From positions 207,761-271,760 of the forward strand of contig NZ_WVVV01000005.1 of assembly GCF_012911015.1 (NCBI RefSeq): DNA of 64,000 nucleotides. Direction: 5' to 3'. The notes under the pieces were generated by a model. That model saw only the letters and a list, made by a program, of their open reading frames with translations, ran no database searches and was not told the origin of the DNA. A program made the position numbers and the translations under genes. This DNA comes from Chelativorans sp. ZYF759 (lineage in GTDB: Bacteria > Pseudomonadota > Alphaproteobacteria > Rhizobiales > Rhizobiaceae). Every line of letters begins with the position of its first letter. The first letter of the stretch is position 1. Below, piece by piece: positions 25,186-34,589 of this stretch.

Positions 25186-26130
25186 ATGGCCGCTGCGGAA
25201 GACCTGTCGCCCGGTTCGATAACGCTTCGAGAACTCGAGATTCTGCGCGCCCTGGTCGCCACGGGAAAGACGACGGCGGCAGCCCACCGTCTTTCCATCT
25301 CACAGCCTGCCGTCAGCCGCGCCCTGTCGAGGCTGGAACGGCGGCTCGACCGGCAACTCTTCTTCCGCGATGCGGGGCGGCTCATGCCGACCTCGGAAGC
25401 GCTCGCCATCGATGCCGAGCTGGAGCCTGCCTTTGCTGCGCTGGCCAGGATCAGGGAGCGGGCCGATCAGCGCACCATTCAGCCCTCGACGCTTCGCGTG
25501 GCGGCACCGCCCACCATCGCGCACCGCTTCCTGCCGGGTCCGCTGGCGGCCTATGCCAGGCTCCACGCGCAAATGCGCATCAGTCTCGACGTCCTGTCGA
25601 GCGACGTCCTCGTCACCCAGGTTGCCGAAGGCCGCATCGATCTGGCCTTCGCGGATGTCGATACCGCGCATGCCGGGGTTCGCGTCGAACCCTATTTGAC
25701 CACGGAGGCGGTCTGCCTGCTTCCGCAAGGCCACCCGCTGTGTCAGCGCAAGGAGATCACGCCTGCCGATCTCGTGAACCAGCCTTTCATCGCGCTGACC
25801 CGACGCCATTCCGCGCGCATTGCGATCGACGCGGTTTTTTCGGAGGCCGGCATGACATGCCGACCGGCGATCGAGACATCGACCGCGGTTTCGGCCGCCG
25901 AGTTCGTTCGCGAGGGGCTGGGCGTCACGCTGCTCAACCCTTTCCCCGTCGCCGGCAGGCTGGGTAGGGATGTCGTGGTTCGTCCTTTCCGGCCTTCGAT
26001 TCGTTTCGCGGCCTCCTTTCTCCTTCCTTCGTCGGTGCCGGTGGCGCCGGCCGCCTTGGGTTTCATGGCGCATGTGCGCAGCGGCACCACACCCTTTTCG
26101 TTCAGCCTTTCCCAGCCGGAGACCGCATGA
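25186..26130 (+). CDS. LysR family transcriptional regulator
   Basis: 314 residues from ATG 25186. N-terminal winged helix (about residues 10-70: LRELEILRALVATGKTTAAAH, SISQPAVSRALSRLERRL) followed by a LysR substrate-binding domain (about 95-300; FLPGPLAAYARLHAQMRISL, QVAEGRIDLAFADVDT). Its stop overlaps the argE-like start by four bases, so regulator and deacylase are translationally coupled. The divergent peptide-type ABC operon is the likely target. The effector may be the transported substrate or its cleavage product. Confidence 0.93.
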   Translation: MAAAEDLSPGSITLRELEILRALVATGKTTAAAHRLSISQPAVSRALSRLERRLDRQLFFRDAGRLMPTSEALAIDAELEPAFAALARIRERADQRTIQPSTLRVAAPPTIAHRFLPGPLAAYARLHAQMRISLDVLSSDVLVTQVAEGRIDLAFADVDTAHAGVRVEPYLTTEAVCLLPQGHPLCQRKEITPADLVNQPFIALTRRHSARIAIDAVFSEAGMTCRPAIETSTAVSAAEFVREGLGVTLLNPFPVAGRLGRDVVVRPFRPSIRFAASFLLPSSVPVAPAALGFMAHVRSGTTPFSFSLSQPETA

Positions 26131-27296
26131 CTGCCCGTCCGCACGCCCGCACCGTCGAGATCCTCTCGCGCCTGGTCGGTTTCGACACGACCAGCCGCAA
26201 TTCGAACCTTGAGCTGATCGACTATGCAGACGCAATTCTTGCTTCGTGCGGTGCCCGTACCGAGCGGACCTATGACGAGACGGGCAGCAAGGCCAATCTT
26301 TGGGCCACGATTGGTCCCGAAAACGAGCCCGGCATCGTCCTGTCGGGCCATACCGACACGGTTCCGGTCGACGGACAGGCCTGGTCGACGGACCCCTTCC
26401 AGCTTGTCGAGCGCGACGGCCGCTTCTATGGGCGGGGCGCCTGCGACATGAAGGGTTTCGTGGCCGTCGCGCTTGCGGCGGCACATGACATGGCGGGGAG
26501 GGACCTTGCCCGCCCCGTCCATTTCGCCTTCTCCTATGACGAGGAGGTCGGCTGTATCGGCGTCCGCGGGCTGCTTGCCCAACTGGCGCTGAAGCCCCGG
26601 CTCCCGTTGGCGTGCATCGTCGGCGAGCCGACCATGATGGAGGTGGCCATCGGCCACAAGGCCAAGCGCAGCCTGAAGATTACGGTGGAGGGAACGTCGG
26701 GCCACTCCTCGCGCGCGCCGGAATTCGTCAATGCCGTGGAACACGCCGCGCGGATCGTCGTGAAGATGCGCGAGATCGGTCGGCGGCTGGCGGCCGGCAC
26801 GGGTCTGGACGAGCTTTACGACATAGCCCACACCACCGCCCATGTCGGGACGATGCAGGGCGGCACCGCGCTCAACATCGTACCGGATCGCTGTGAGATC
26901 ACATGTGAATTCCGGGTCCTGCCGCAGGAAGACGCCGACGCCCTGGTCGGCGAGATCACCGACTTCATCCGCCGGGAGGTCGAGCCGGAAATGAAAGCTT
27001 CCGCTCCTGGCGCAGGCGTAGCCATCGAGTTGACGGCTGCCTTTCCGGGGCTCGACATGCCCGCCGATCATCCGCTTGTCGGACAGGTCAAGCGCGCCGC
27101 CGGGAGAAACGGGCACCAGAAGGTCGCTTACGGGACCGAAGCCGGGCTCTTCCACGAACTGGGCATTCCGACCGTCGTCTGCGGCCCGGGCTCCATCGCG
27201 CAGGCCCACAAGCCGGACGAGTTCATTGCCGCGGAACAACTCGCCGCATGCGAGCACTTTCTTTCAGAACTGCTGCGGACTGCCGACCCCTCTTAG
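26127..27296 (+). CDS. argE: M20-family deacylase, acetylornithine deacetylase-like
   Basis: 389 residues from ATG 26127. Metal-binding and catalytic motifs of M20/ArgE: SGHTDTVPVDGQAWSTDPF (first His and adjacent Asp), RGACDMKGFVAVAL (bridging Asp), SYDEEVGCIGVRGLL (Glu pair), CIVGEPT and the late AQAHKPDEF His. Hydrolyses N-acyl amino acids or small peptides in the cytoplasm. The link to a LysR regulator and a peptide-type importer suggests it processes an imported N-acylated compound rather than serving arginine synthesis; the symbol reflects family only. Confidence 0.85.
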   Translation: MTARPHARTVEILSRLVGFDTTSRNSNLELIDYADAILASCGARTERTYDETGSKANLWATIGPENEPGIVLSGHTDTVPVDGQAWSTDPFQLVERDGRFYGRGACDMKGFVAVALAAAHDMAGRDLARPVHFAFSYDEEVGCIGVRGLLAQLALKPRLPLACIVGEPTMMEVAIGHKAKRSLKITVEGTSGHSSRAPEFVNAVEHAARIVVKMREIGRRLAAGTGLDELYDIAHTTAHVGTMQGGTALNIVPDRCEITCEFRVLPQEDADALVGEITDFIRREVEPEMKASAPGAGVAIELTAAFPGLDMPADHPLVGQVKRAAGRNGHQKVAYGTEAGLFHELGIPTVVCGPGSIAQAHKPDEFIAAEQLAACEHFLSELLRTADPS

Positions 27297-27305
27297 CACA
27301 TGCGG

Positions 27306-29618
27306 TCACAGCAGCTTGTCCAGCGTGATCGGCAGGTCGCGCACACGTCTGCCGGTCGCGTTGAAGACCGCGTTGGCGATGGCGGCGGCAACGCCGGTGA
27401 TGCCGATCTCGCCGATGCCGCGCGCGCCGAGCGGCGAACGCGGGTCGGGAACGCCTGTCCACATCACGTCGATATCGGGTACGTCGAGATGCGAGGGGAT
27501 GTGATAGTCGGCCAGCGTCGCGTTCATGATCCTGCCGCTGCGTTCGTCAAACAGCGTTTCCTCGGTCAGCGCGAGCCCGATCCCCATGATCATGCCGCCC
27601 TTGAACTGGCTCGTCGCGGTCTTGGGGTTGAGGATGGCGCCGCAGTCGAACGAACCCAGCATCCGTGACACGCGGACCTCGCCGGTGACCTCGCTGACCC
27701 GCACCTCGCAGAAATTCGCCGACAGGCTGTGCATCGCGAATTTCAGCATTTCGAGCGGCGCGCTGCCTGCTGCGGACACGGATATCTCATCGCGCGACGC
27801 GCGGGCCAGAATCTGCTGGAAACTCTCGGTTCGCGATGGGTCCTCAATGCTCACCAGCTTCTGATCGATCATGCGCACCTCACCGGCCCGAAGTCCTGCC
27901 AGCGGGCTCGAATTGCCGGCGAGACGCAGCAATTCGCCCGAAAGCTTCTCGGCGGCGGCCGCAATCGCCGCGGCGATCGAGACGGTCTGCGAGGAGCCGC
28001 CGGCCATGGGCGTCGTCGGCAGGGCTGAATCGCCCATCTCGAAGACGATGGCTTCCATCGGCAGGCCGAGACGGTCCGCTGCATGCTGGATCTGGACCGT
28101 GGAGGTACCCATCCCCATGTCCTGCGCGGAGCACGACACGATGGCCCTGCCTTCGCGCGTCAGCCGGATACTGGCGCTGGCGCCCGGCATGCGGGCATAG
28201 GGGAAGCTGCCGGTCGCGCATCCCATGCCGATCAGCCATTCGCCGTCCCGCTGCGTGCCGGGTGTCGCCTGGCGCCGCGCCCAGCCGAAACGTTCGGCAC
28301 CCTCCCGATAGGCCTGCACCAGGGCGCGCTGCGAAAAGGGCGTCCCGGAAAGCGGGTGCGTCTCGGGCTCGTTGCGCAGGCGCAGTTCGATCGGATCGAT
28401 TCCCATCTCGTGCGCGAGCTCATCGATGGCGCTTTCCAGCGCGAAGGTCCCGACCGATTCCCCGGGCGCACGCATATAGGTGTTGGGGACGATGTCGAGA
28501 TCGAGATGGTGCTGCACGAACGCGTAGCTTTTCGAACGATAGAGGGCGCGCCCGGTGAGGGTGTATTGTTCGGGACAGGCGGAATAAGGCGGCATCACCG
28601 AATGGCCCGTGTGAATGAGAGCAGTGAGATTGCCGCCCGCGTCGGCCGCCAGCGCCACGCGCTGCTCGGTGGGGGTGCGCCCTCCTACGATGCGGTAGAC
28701 GCCGTCGCGGCTGAGGACGAGGCGAACGGGGCGGCCGGCGATGCGTGCCGCGGCGACCGCCACGACCTGGTGGTCCCACATCCCCTTGCCGCCGAACCCG
28801 CCGCCGACAAAAGGTGACAGCACGCGAACCTGCTCTTTCTTCAGTCCGAAGAGCTTCGCCAGCGCGGCGGCGCTTCCCGAAATCATCTGGCTGGCATCAT
28901 GGACCTCCAGCGTGTCGCCGTCCCATGCCACCGTGACGGCATGGAGTTCGATGGCGTTGTGGTTGTGTCCGGGCGTGCGGTAGATGTTGTCGACCTGAAA
29001 GGGCGACTGCGCGAGTTCGTACTCTGCATTGCCGACTACCGTATGGTTCTTCTCTATCAGAACCGAGGCAGGGGTCCTGGCCGTGGCTTTCGCGGCCTCG
29101 AAATGGGTTCGGGCCCCTGCGGTCTCGTAATCGATTTGGATCAGCGAGGCGGCATGGTCGGCCTGTTCCTGCGTTTCCGCCAGCACCAGCGCCACCACCT
29201 GACCATTGTAGCGGATTTCCGTGTCCTGCATGATCGGCAGGGCGCTTGCGCCGACCGCTCCCAGATTGGTGACGCTGACCAGCGGGATGATATCGAGCCG
29301 CGGCATGTTGCGGTGCGTCATCACCAGGATGACGCCCGGGGCTGCCTCCGCCGCGCTCGTATCGAGGTGCCTCATACGCCCGCGCGTGATCGGGCTGTGG
29401 AGAAGCGAGGCATAACACATGTTTTCCATCGCCACTTCGGCTGCGAAACGTGCCTGACCGCCCACCTTGATTGGGCCATCCAGCCGCGACACCTGGCGCC
29501 CCACCGCGCCGCGCCGCATGATCAGCGGATCGGGCGTGCCGCCCGGCAGCCAACGCTCAGGCACCCAGCCCAGCACCGTCTTGACCGAGTCGATGACGAC
29601 GTTCTGCATTCTGCTCAT
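27306..29618 (-). CDS. paoC: Molybdopterin-binding subunit of a PaoC-like aldehyde oxidoreductase
   Basis: 770 residues from ATG 29618. Xanthine dehydrogenase family: N-terminal a/b hammerhead (KVGGQARFAAEVAMENMCYASL), Mo-cofactor motifs FVGGGFGGKGMWDHQVVAVAAA, YMRAPGESVGTFALESAIDELA, QDMGMGTSTVQIQ, and the catalytic Glu in GARGIGEIGITG near the C-terminus. No signal peptide seen. With the two smaller subunits it would oxidise aldehydes or N-heterocycles. Its stop lies ten bases from that of the convergent argE-like gene. Confidence 0.88.
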   Translation of the reverse strand: MSRMQNVVIDSVKTVLGWVPERWLPGGTPDPLIMRRGAVGRQVSRLDGPIKVGGQARFAAEVAMENMCYASLLHSPITRGRMRHLDTSAAEAAPGVILVMTHRNMPRLDIIPLVSVTNLGAVGASALPIMQDTEIRYNGQVVALVLAETQEQADHAASLIQIDYETAGARTHFEAAKATARTPASVLIEKNHTVVGNAEYELAQSPFQVDNIYRTPGHNHNAIELHAVTVAWDGDTLEVHDASQMISGSAAALAKLFGLKKEQVRVLSPFVGGGFGGKGMWDHQVVAVAAARIAGRPVRLVLSRDGVYRIVGGRTPTEQRVALAADAGGNLTALIHTGHSVMPPYSACPEQYTLTGRALYRSKSYAFVQHHLDLDIVPNTYMRAPGESVGTFALESAIDELAHEMGIDPIELRLRNEPETHPLSGTPFSQRALVQAYREGAERFGWARRQATPGTQRDGEWLIGMGCATGSFPYARMPGASASIRLTREGRAIVSCSAQDMGMGTSTVQIQHAADRLGLPMEAIVFEMGDSALPTTPMAGGSSQTVSIAAAIAAAAEKLSGELLRLAGNSSPLAGLRAGEVRMIDQKLVSIEDPSRTESFQQILARASRDEISVSAAGSAPLEMLKFAMHSLSANFCEVRVSEVTGEVRVSRMLGSFDCGAILNPKTATSQFKGGMIMGIGLALTEETLFDERSGRIMNATLADYHIPSHLDVPDIDVMWTGVPDPRSPLGARGIGEIGITGVAAAIANAVFNATGRRVRDLPITLDKLL

Positions 29619-30601
29619 GATCTGTCTCCGGTCAGTTCGAGAAGAACGGCCGCTGTGGTGCGCTTGAGAAGTTCGACCTTGAAGGCGTTGCCGGCGGCAG
29701 GACGCGCGACGGCGAGTTCGGCGTCCATGGCGGCCGCCATCGCTTCAGGCGTCGCGGGGCCGCCGCGCAGCGCCGCTTCGGCCTGCAGGGCGCGCCATGG
29801 TCTGGGCGCGATGCCGCCGAATGCCAGCCTGATGTCCTCGATCGTGCCGTCTTGCATCGAGACGCCCGCCGCGACCGACACCAGCGCAAACGCATAGCTC
29901 GCGCGGTCGCGCACCTTGCGATAGGCGGAGCGTTGCCCCATCGCCGATGCAGGTATCTCGACGGCGGTGATGAGTTCGCCGATTTCCATCGTGGTCTCAA
30001 GATGAGGGCTGTCGCCCGGCAGCCGGTAGAAATCCGCCAGCGGGACGATGCGTGTGCCCGCACTGCCCGCAAGATGGATCTGGGCATCGAGCGCCATCAG
30101 GGCCACGCACATATCCGAGGGATGTGTCGCGATGCAGCCCGGCGATCCGCCCAGGATCGCATGATAGCGGTTGAATCCCTCCAGCGCGTCACAGCCGCTC
30201 CCGGGCTGTCGTTTGTTGCAGCGCGAAGCGGCGGGATCGTTGAAATAGGCGCAGCGGGTGCGCTGCAGCAGATTGCCGGCCACCGTCGCCATGTTGCGGA
30301 TCTGGGCCGACGCGCCGGCAAGGATCGCGCGCGACAGCATCGGATAATGGGCACGCACCAGCGGGTGCGCGGCGACAGCACTGTTGCGGGCGGCCGCGCC
30401 GATGAGCAGGCCACCACCTTCCATCTCGATGATCTCCGAGGACAGTGCGGTCACATCGACCAATGTCGTCGGGTGCTCCACGCCTTTTCGCATCAGGTCG
30501 ACGAGATTGGTTCCGCCACCCAGAAGCTTGTGGCCCTTGAGGGCGGCGAGCGCGCTGGCATCCATGCTGGACGCCGGGCGTCTGTAGGAAAAAGGCGTCA
30601 T
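29615..30601 (-). CDS. paoB: FAD-binding subunit of a PaoB-like aldehyde oxidoreductase, with extra Fe-S insertion
   Basis: 328 residues from ATG 30601, overlapping the 2Fe-2S gene by four bases; the upstream extension of the frame is a shadow. FAD-binding LLGGGTNLVDLMRKGVEHP and LAGASAQIRNMATVAGNLLQ are typical. The insertion TRCAYFNDPAASRCNKRQPGSGCDA followed by GSPGCIATHPSD holds the four cysteines that bind the [4Fe-4S] cluster in E. coli PaoB. This separates it from xanthine dehydrogenases and points to a PaoABC-type aldehyde oxidoreductase. Confidence 0.88.
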   Translation of the reverse strand: MTPFSYRRPASSMDASALAALKGHKLLGGGTNLVDLMRKGVEHPTTLVDVTALSSEIIEMEGGGLLIGAAARNSAVAAHPLVRAHYPMLSRAILAGASAQIRNMATVAGNLLQRTRCAYFNDPAASRCNKRQPGSGCDALEGFNRYHAILGGSPGCIATHPSDMCVALMALDAQIHLAGSAGTRIVPLADFYRLPGDSPHLETTMEIGELITAVEIPASAMGQRSAYRKVRDRASYAFALVSVAAGVSMQDGTIEDIRLAFGGIAPRPWRALQAEAALRGGPATPEAMAAAMDAELAVARPAAGNAFKVELLKRTTAAVLLELTGDRS

Positions 30602-31101
30602 GCCACATCCTCCTTCGCGACCTGGAGAATGGCCTCGACGATCCCGTTGTGCGCACCGCAACGGCACAGATTGCCGCTCATGCGTTCGCGGACTTCCTCG
30701 GGCGAGAGGATTGCGCGTTCGCCGAGGTCGGCTGTCACATAGCTGGGCATGCCGTCGGCCACCCCACGCAGCATCGCGGCAGCGGCGCAGATCTGGCCGG
30801 GCGTGCAGTAGCCGCACTGAAAGCCGTCATGTTCGATGAAGGCGCTTTGCAGCGGATGCGGAGACCCCTCGGACGACAGCCCTTCGATCGTGGTGACGGC
30901 TCGGCCGTCCGCCTGCACCGCCAGCGTCAGGCATGACAGCACCCTCTCGCCATCGATGAGGACCGTACAGGCGCCGCAGGCGCCCTGGTTGCAGCCGATC
31001 TTGGTGCCGGTCAGGTGAAGCTGCTCTCGCAGCAGATCGGCCAGGGAGACCCGCGGGTCGTCCGGTATGGCCACCTCGTTGCCGTTGATGCGTATCGCCA
31101 T
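30598..31101 (-). CDS. paoA: 2Fe-2S subunit of a PaoA-like aldehyde oxidoreductase
   Basis: 167 residues. Plant-type ferredoxin cluster C-N-Q-G-A-C-G-A-C with a later Cys (VLSCL), and the helical second cluster in FQCGYCTPGQI and GNLCRCGAHNGI. Unlike E. coli PaoA there is no twin-arginine leader; the protein begins directly with MAIRINGNEV, so the complex is predicted cytoplasmic. First gene after the MarR gene, 71 bases downstream, with a strong palindrome in between. No paoD/xdhC-type chaperone follows. Confidence 0.88.
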   Translation of the reverse strand: MAIRINGNEVAIPDDPRVSLADLLREQLHLTGTKIGCNQGACGACTVLIDGERVLSCLTLAVQADGRAVTTIEGLSSEGSPHPLQSAFIEHDGFQCGYCTPGQICAAAAMLRGVADGMPSYVTADLGERAILSPEEVRERMSGNLCRCGAHNGIVEAILQVAKEDVA

Positions 31102-31151
31102 CGTCTTATCCCGCTGCGCGTTTTGCGGATCGGTCGACCCTGCGCATCAAG

Positions 31152-31172
31152 ATAATACGAATATCGTATTAT
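31152..31172. promoter_or_regulatory. Probable MarR operator upstream of the paoABC-like genes
   Basis: A 21-bp AT-rich palindrome: perfect nine-base arms ATAATACGA and TCGTATTAT around ATA, lying immediately after the marR stop and before the 2Fe-2S gene. A second, wider inverted repeat GCATCAA/TTGATGC (31144-31150, 31184-31190) flanks it. Size and symmetry fit a MarR dimer site. Confidence 0.65.
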
Positions 31173-31601
31173 TCAATAATCGTTTGATGCAATTTTCGTC
31201 ATCATGGCCACGAGGCTGTCCCGCTCCTCGGGCGAAAGCGGTTCGAGCATCAACTTGAACATCTCCAAATAGGCCTGCCTGTGGGCCGCGACATAGGTTT
31301 CGCCTGCGGCTGTCAGCTTCAGTGCGACCGCGCGCCGGTCGTCCTCGGGGCGCTCTCTTGCGAGCAGTCCGCGCTTGGCCATGCGGTCGGTTGCCGAAGA
31401 GATCGTCGTGGTCGCCACGCCGAGAAAGCGCGCAACATCGGTCGGTCCGCAACCGGGATGCTTCTCCACATAGAGCAATATCTGCTTATCGATCTCGGCG
31501 AGGGGTTTCCCGGAGGCGGCATCGGTCAGCTTGAACCGGCGCGCGAAAACTTCCAGCGCCGCGCCGAGATCGGCAATCTGTTTATCGGTGGGTGTTGTCA
31601 T
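31173..31601 (-). CDS. MarR family transcriptional regulator
   Basis: 142 residues. Winged helix-turn-helix of MarR type: LYVEKHPGCGPTDVARFLGVATTTISSATDRMAKRGLLARERPEDDRRAVALKLTAAGETYVA, with the DDRR wing. Dimerisation helices at both ends. Located just upstream of the paoABC-like genes on the same strand, separated by the palindrome at 31152-31172. A role as aldehyde- or aromatic-responsive repressor of that operon is inferred. Confidence 0.9.
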   Translation of the reverse strand: MTTPTDKQIADLGAALEVFARRFKLTDAASGKPLAEIDKQILLYVEKHPGCGPTDVARFLGVATTTISSATDRMAKRGLLARERPEDDRRAVALKLTAAGETYVAAHRQAYLEMFKLMLEPLSPEERDSLVAMMTKIASNDY

Positions 31602-32031
31602 GGGCGCACAATAGGTCTGTCGGTCGTTCGTTACCAGATCGTCGGTGCCGCACGCGTCGCCGGATCCACCACATGATCATGGATCTGCCAAAGCAGTACG
31701 AAACCCAACCCGGAGCCGGCGGGGTTGGCTCGTCCGGGGCAGCGTCGAGCGCCCTGGTTTGGCTTGCGGAGCGTTTCTTGAACGATGGCGTCGTCGGGGG
31801 GCAACTCTGGGGATGAGCCGCGCAGTGAAAGGGGAGACGAACGAAGGCGGCGGCTCGCTGCATGGCTGCCATGCACAGGAGATGTTGCATTGCAGCAACC
31901 TATTCGGCTATATCGCCTCACCTCGCTTGGACCCGGTGTAATTCCGGGTGGCTATTCCGGCCGCCGATCCGCCGGACAATCCATCTCAGCCGCCTTCTTG
32001 CCGCGCTCCTCCCCGCGCCGGCTGCGGCTCC
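31602..32031. other. 430-base intergenic region between marR and sulP
   Basis: Divergent space. Several open frames cross it, but none has a credible start, composition or family match. A short inverted repeat ACCCGG-TGTAATT-CCGGGT lies at 31931-31949, about 80 bases before the sulP start. Otherwise no clear promoter or gene was seen. Confidence 0.4.
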
Positions 32032-33531
32032 ATGACCTGGATTCTCATGAATTTTCTCTCGACCTACCGCGCACAGTGGTTCGGCAATGTGCGCGGCGAC
32101 CTGCTTGCCGGCCTTGTCGTCGCCCTTGCGCTCATTCCCGAGGCCATCGCCTTCTCCATCATTGCGGGCGTCGATCCACGGGTCGGGCTCTATGCTTCCT
32201 TTTCCATCGCGGTGCTGATTGCCTTCGTGGGCGGAAGGCCCGGCATGATCTCGGCGGCTACAGCCGCGACGGCCGTGCTCATGGTCACGCTGGTTCGCGA
32301 CCACGGGCTCGAATATCTGCTCGCGGCCACGGTGCTGGCCGGGCTTATCCAGATCGTGGCAGGCCTGCTCAAGCTCGGCCGTGTGATGCGCTTTGTCTCG
32401 CGTTCGGTGATGACAGGCTTCGTCAACGCGCTCGCCATCCTCATCTTCATGGCGCAGATCCCCGAACTCGTTGGTGTGCCGAGCCTGACCTATGTCATGG
32501 TCGCCGCGGGGCTCGCCATCATCTATCTGCTGCCACGCCTGACCAAGGCGATCCCCTCGCCACTGGTGGCGATCGTGCTCTTGACGGCAGTGGCGATGTT
32601 CTTCGGTTTCGACCTGCGCACGGTGGGCGACATGGGCGAATTGCCAGACACGCTGCCGGTTTTCCTCATCCCCGACATCCCGCTGAATCTCGAGACGCTG
32701 ATGATCATCCTGCCCTATTCGCTGGCGGTGGCGGTGGTGGGCCTGCTGGAGTCGCTGATGACGGCGCAGATCGTGGACGATCTCACCGACACGCCCTCGG
32801 ATCGCAACCAGGAATGCGTCGGCCAGGGCATCGCCAACACGGCGACCGGCTTCATCGGCGGCATGGCCGGCTGCGCGATGATCGGCCAGTCCATCATCAA
32901 CGTGAAATCGGGCGGTCGCGGGCGGCTGTCCGCATTCGCTGCCGGCGTGTTTCTGCTTTTCATGATCCTGGTGCTGGGTGATCTCGTCAGCCAGATCCCG
33001 ATGGCTGCCCTCGTCGCCGTGATGATCATGGTGTCGATCGGCACCTTTTCCTGGTCGTCGATCAAGAACCTGAAGGACCACCCGCGCTCCTCCTCGATCG
33101 TCATGCTGGCCACGGTGGCGGGCGTCATCATCACCCACAATCTGGCGGTCGGCGTTTTGATCGGCGTGCTCTTGTCGGGCATCTTCTTCGCCTGGAAAAT
33201 CGCGCAACTCTTCCGCATCTCGTCCAGTCTGAGCGCGGACGGTCGTCATCGGACCTATCTCGTGGAAGGCCAGCTCTTCTTCGCGTCGTCGGAGGACTTC
33301 ATGGCCGCCTTCGACTTCAAGGAGGTGCTGGAGAAGGTGACGATCGATGTCAGCCGCGCCCATATCTGGGACATTTCCAGCGTGGCGGCACTCGACATGG
33401 CGATCCTCAAATTCCGCCGCGACGGCGCGGAGGTCGAGATCGTCGGCCTCAACCAGGCGAGCGAGACCATCGTCGACCGGCTCGCCGTACACGACAAGCC
33501 GGGCGCGCTCGAGAAGCTGATGGGGCACTGA
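32032..33531 (+). CDS. SulP family anion transporter with STAS domain
   Basis: 499 residues from ATG 32032 (494 from ATG 32047); a GTG at 31948 would add residues that look non-coding. Ten or more membrane helices beginning [33 protein letters not shown] (the SulP signature), then a C-terminal STAS domain (about residues 395-499) with the [17 protein letters not shown] nucleotide-type loop. Carries sulfate, bicarbonate or other anions; specificity cannot be read. A universal stress gene follows 67 bases later, a pairing also seen in bicarbonate-type SulP loci. Confidence 0.9.
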   Translation: MTWILMNFLSTYRAQWFGNVRGDLLAGLVVALALIPEAIAFSIIAGVDPRVGLYASFSIAVLIAFVGGRPGMISAATAATAVLMVTLVRDHGLEYLLAATVLAGLIQIVAGLLKLGRVMRFVSRSVMTGFVNALAILIFMAQIPELVGVPSLTYVMVAAGLAIIYLLPRLTKAIPSPLVAIVLLTAVAMFFGFDLRTVGDMGELPDTLPVFLIPDIPLNLETLMIILPYSLAVAVVGLLESLMTAQIVDDLTDTPSDRNQECVGQGIANTATGFIGGMAGCAMIGQSIINVKSGGRGRLSAFAAGVFLLFMILVLGDLVSQIPMAALVAVMIMVSIGTFSWSSIKNLKDHPRSSSIVMLATVAGVIITHNLAVGVLIGVLLSGIFFAWKIAQLFRISSSLSADGRHRTYLVEGQLFFASSEDFMAAFDFKEVLEKVTIDVSRAHIWDISSVAALDMAILKFRRDGAEVEIVGLNQASETIVDRLAVHDKPGALEKLMGH

Positions 33532-33598
33532 AGATGCGGATATTCTTGCATTGCCCCCCATCCGGCAGGGCGGCTAGTCTTCTGACGGGAGGAATTTC

Positions 33599-34453
33599 AT
33601 GACCAACAGCATTCTCGCCCTCATCGACGGCTCCATCTATGCGCGCAGCGTGTGCGAGCATGCGGGCTGGCTGGCGACCCGGCTCAATTCGGGCGTCGAA
33701 CTCCTGCACGTGCTCGGCCGGCGCGAGACAGCAAGCGCCTCCGACCTGTCGGGCTCGATCGCCCTCGGTGCCCGCACGGCGCTGCTGGAGGAGCTGAGCA
33801 GCCTCGATGAACAACGTGCGCGTCTGGCCCAGAAGAAGGGCCGCGCGATCCTGGAAGATGCGGAGACCATCCTGCGTGCGGCGGGCGTCGAAACGGTAGC
33901 GCCCCGCCTGCGCAACGGCGATCTCATCGAAGCGGTCGCCGAGGCCGAGAAGGCAGCAAGCTTCGTCGTCATCGGCAAGCGCGGCGAGGCAGCCGATTTC
34001 GCGAGGCTGCATCTCGGCTCCAATCTGGAGCGCATCGCCCGCTCCTCTAGCAAGCCCGTTTTGGTCGCCTCGCGCGCATTCCGGCCGATCGCCAAGGTCC
34101 TGATCGCCTTCGACGGCGGCCCCAGCGCAATGAAGGCGGTCGATCAAGTGGCCCGCTCACCGCTCTTCGTCGGGCTTGAGATCAAGCTCCTGACGGTCGG
34201 CACCGATAACGCGGAAGCGCGGCGGCGCCTCGAAGACGCCCTGGCCACGCTGCGGGCCGGCGGGCATGAGGCGACGTTCGACATCGTGGCCGGCCAGCCC
34301 GAATCCACCATTGCCGGCATCGTCGAACGCGATGGCATCGACCTGCTCGTCATGGGCGCTTATGGCCACTCGCGCATCCGCGCCATGATCATCGGGTCGA
34401 CGACCGCCGAGATGATACGCTCCTGCAAGGTGCCGATCCTGCTGTTCAGGTAA
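33599..34453 (+). CDS. Universal stress protein, tandem UspA domains
   Basis: 284 residues from ATG 33599 with GGGAGGAA upstream. Domain 1 starts NSILALIDGSIYARSVCEHAGWLA and contains VVIGKRG; domain 2 starts KVLIAFDGGPSAMKAVDQVA and ends LLVMGAYGHSRIRAMIIGSTTAEMIRSCKVPILLF, with the G-x2-G-H-S signature and nucleotide-binding G. Same tandem architecture as the protein at 1702-2526. Probably cotranscribed with the SulP gene. Confidence 0.9.
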   Translation: MTNSILALIDGSIYARSVCEHAGWLATRLNSGVELLHVLGRRETASASDLSGSIALGARTALLEELSSLDEQRARLAQKKGRAILEDAETILRAAGVETVAPRLRNGDLIEAVAEAEKAASFVVIGKRGEAADFARLHLGSNLERIARSSSKPVLVASRAFRPIAKVLIAFDGGPSAMKAVDQVARSPLFVGLEIKLLTVGTDNAEARRRLEDALATLRAGGHEATFDIVAGQPESTIAGIVERDGIDLLVMGAYGHSRIRAMIIGSTTAEMIRSCKVPILLFR

Positions 34454-34589
34454 AATTGCCCGCGAGGGAGTTTGCGCCTGAAGTGGGATGACACGAGGGA
34501 GTTGAGCAGGCGAATCTCCACCTGCGCCTGCGCCAGGTGCGGGTTGTCGGTTCCGGGTAAGAAAAGCCAGCCCTTCTCCTTCGGAATTC

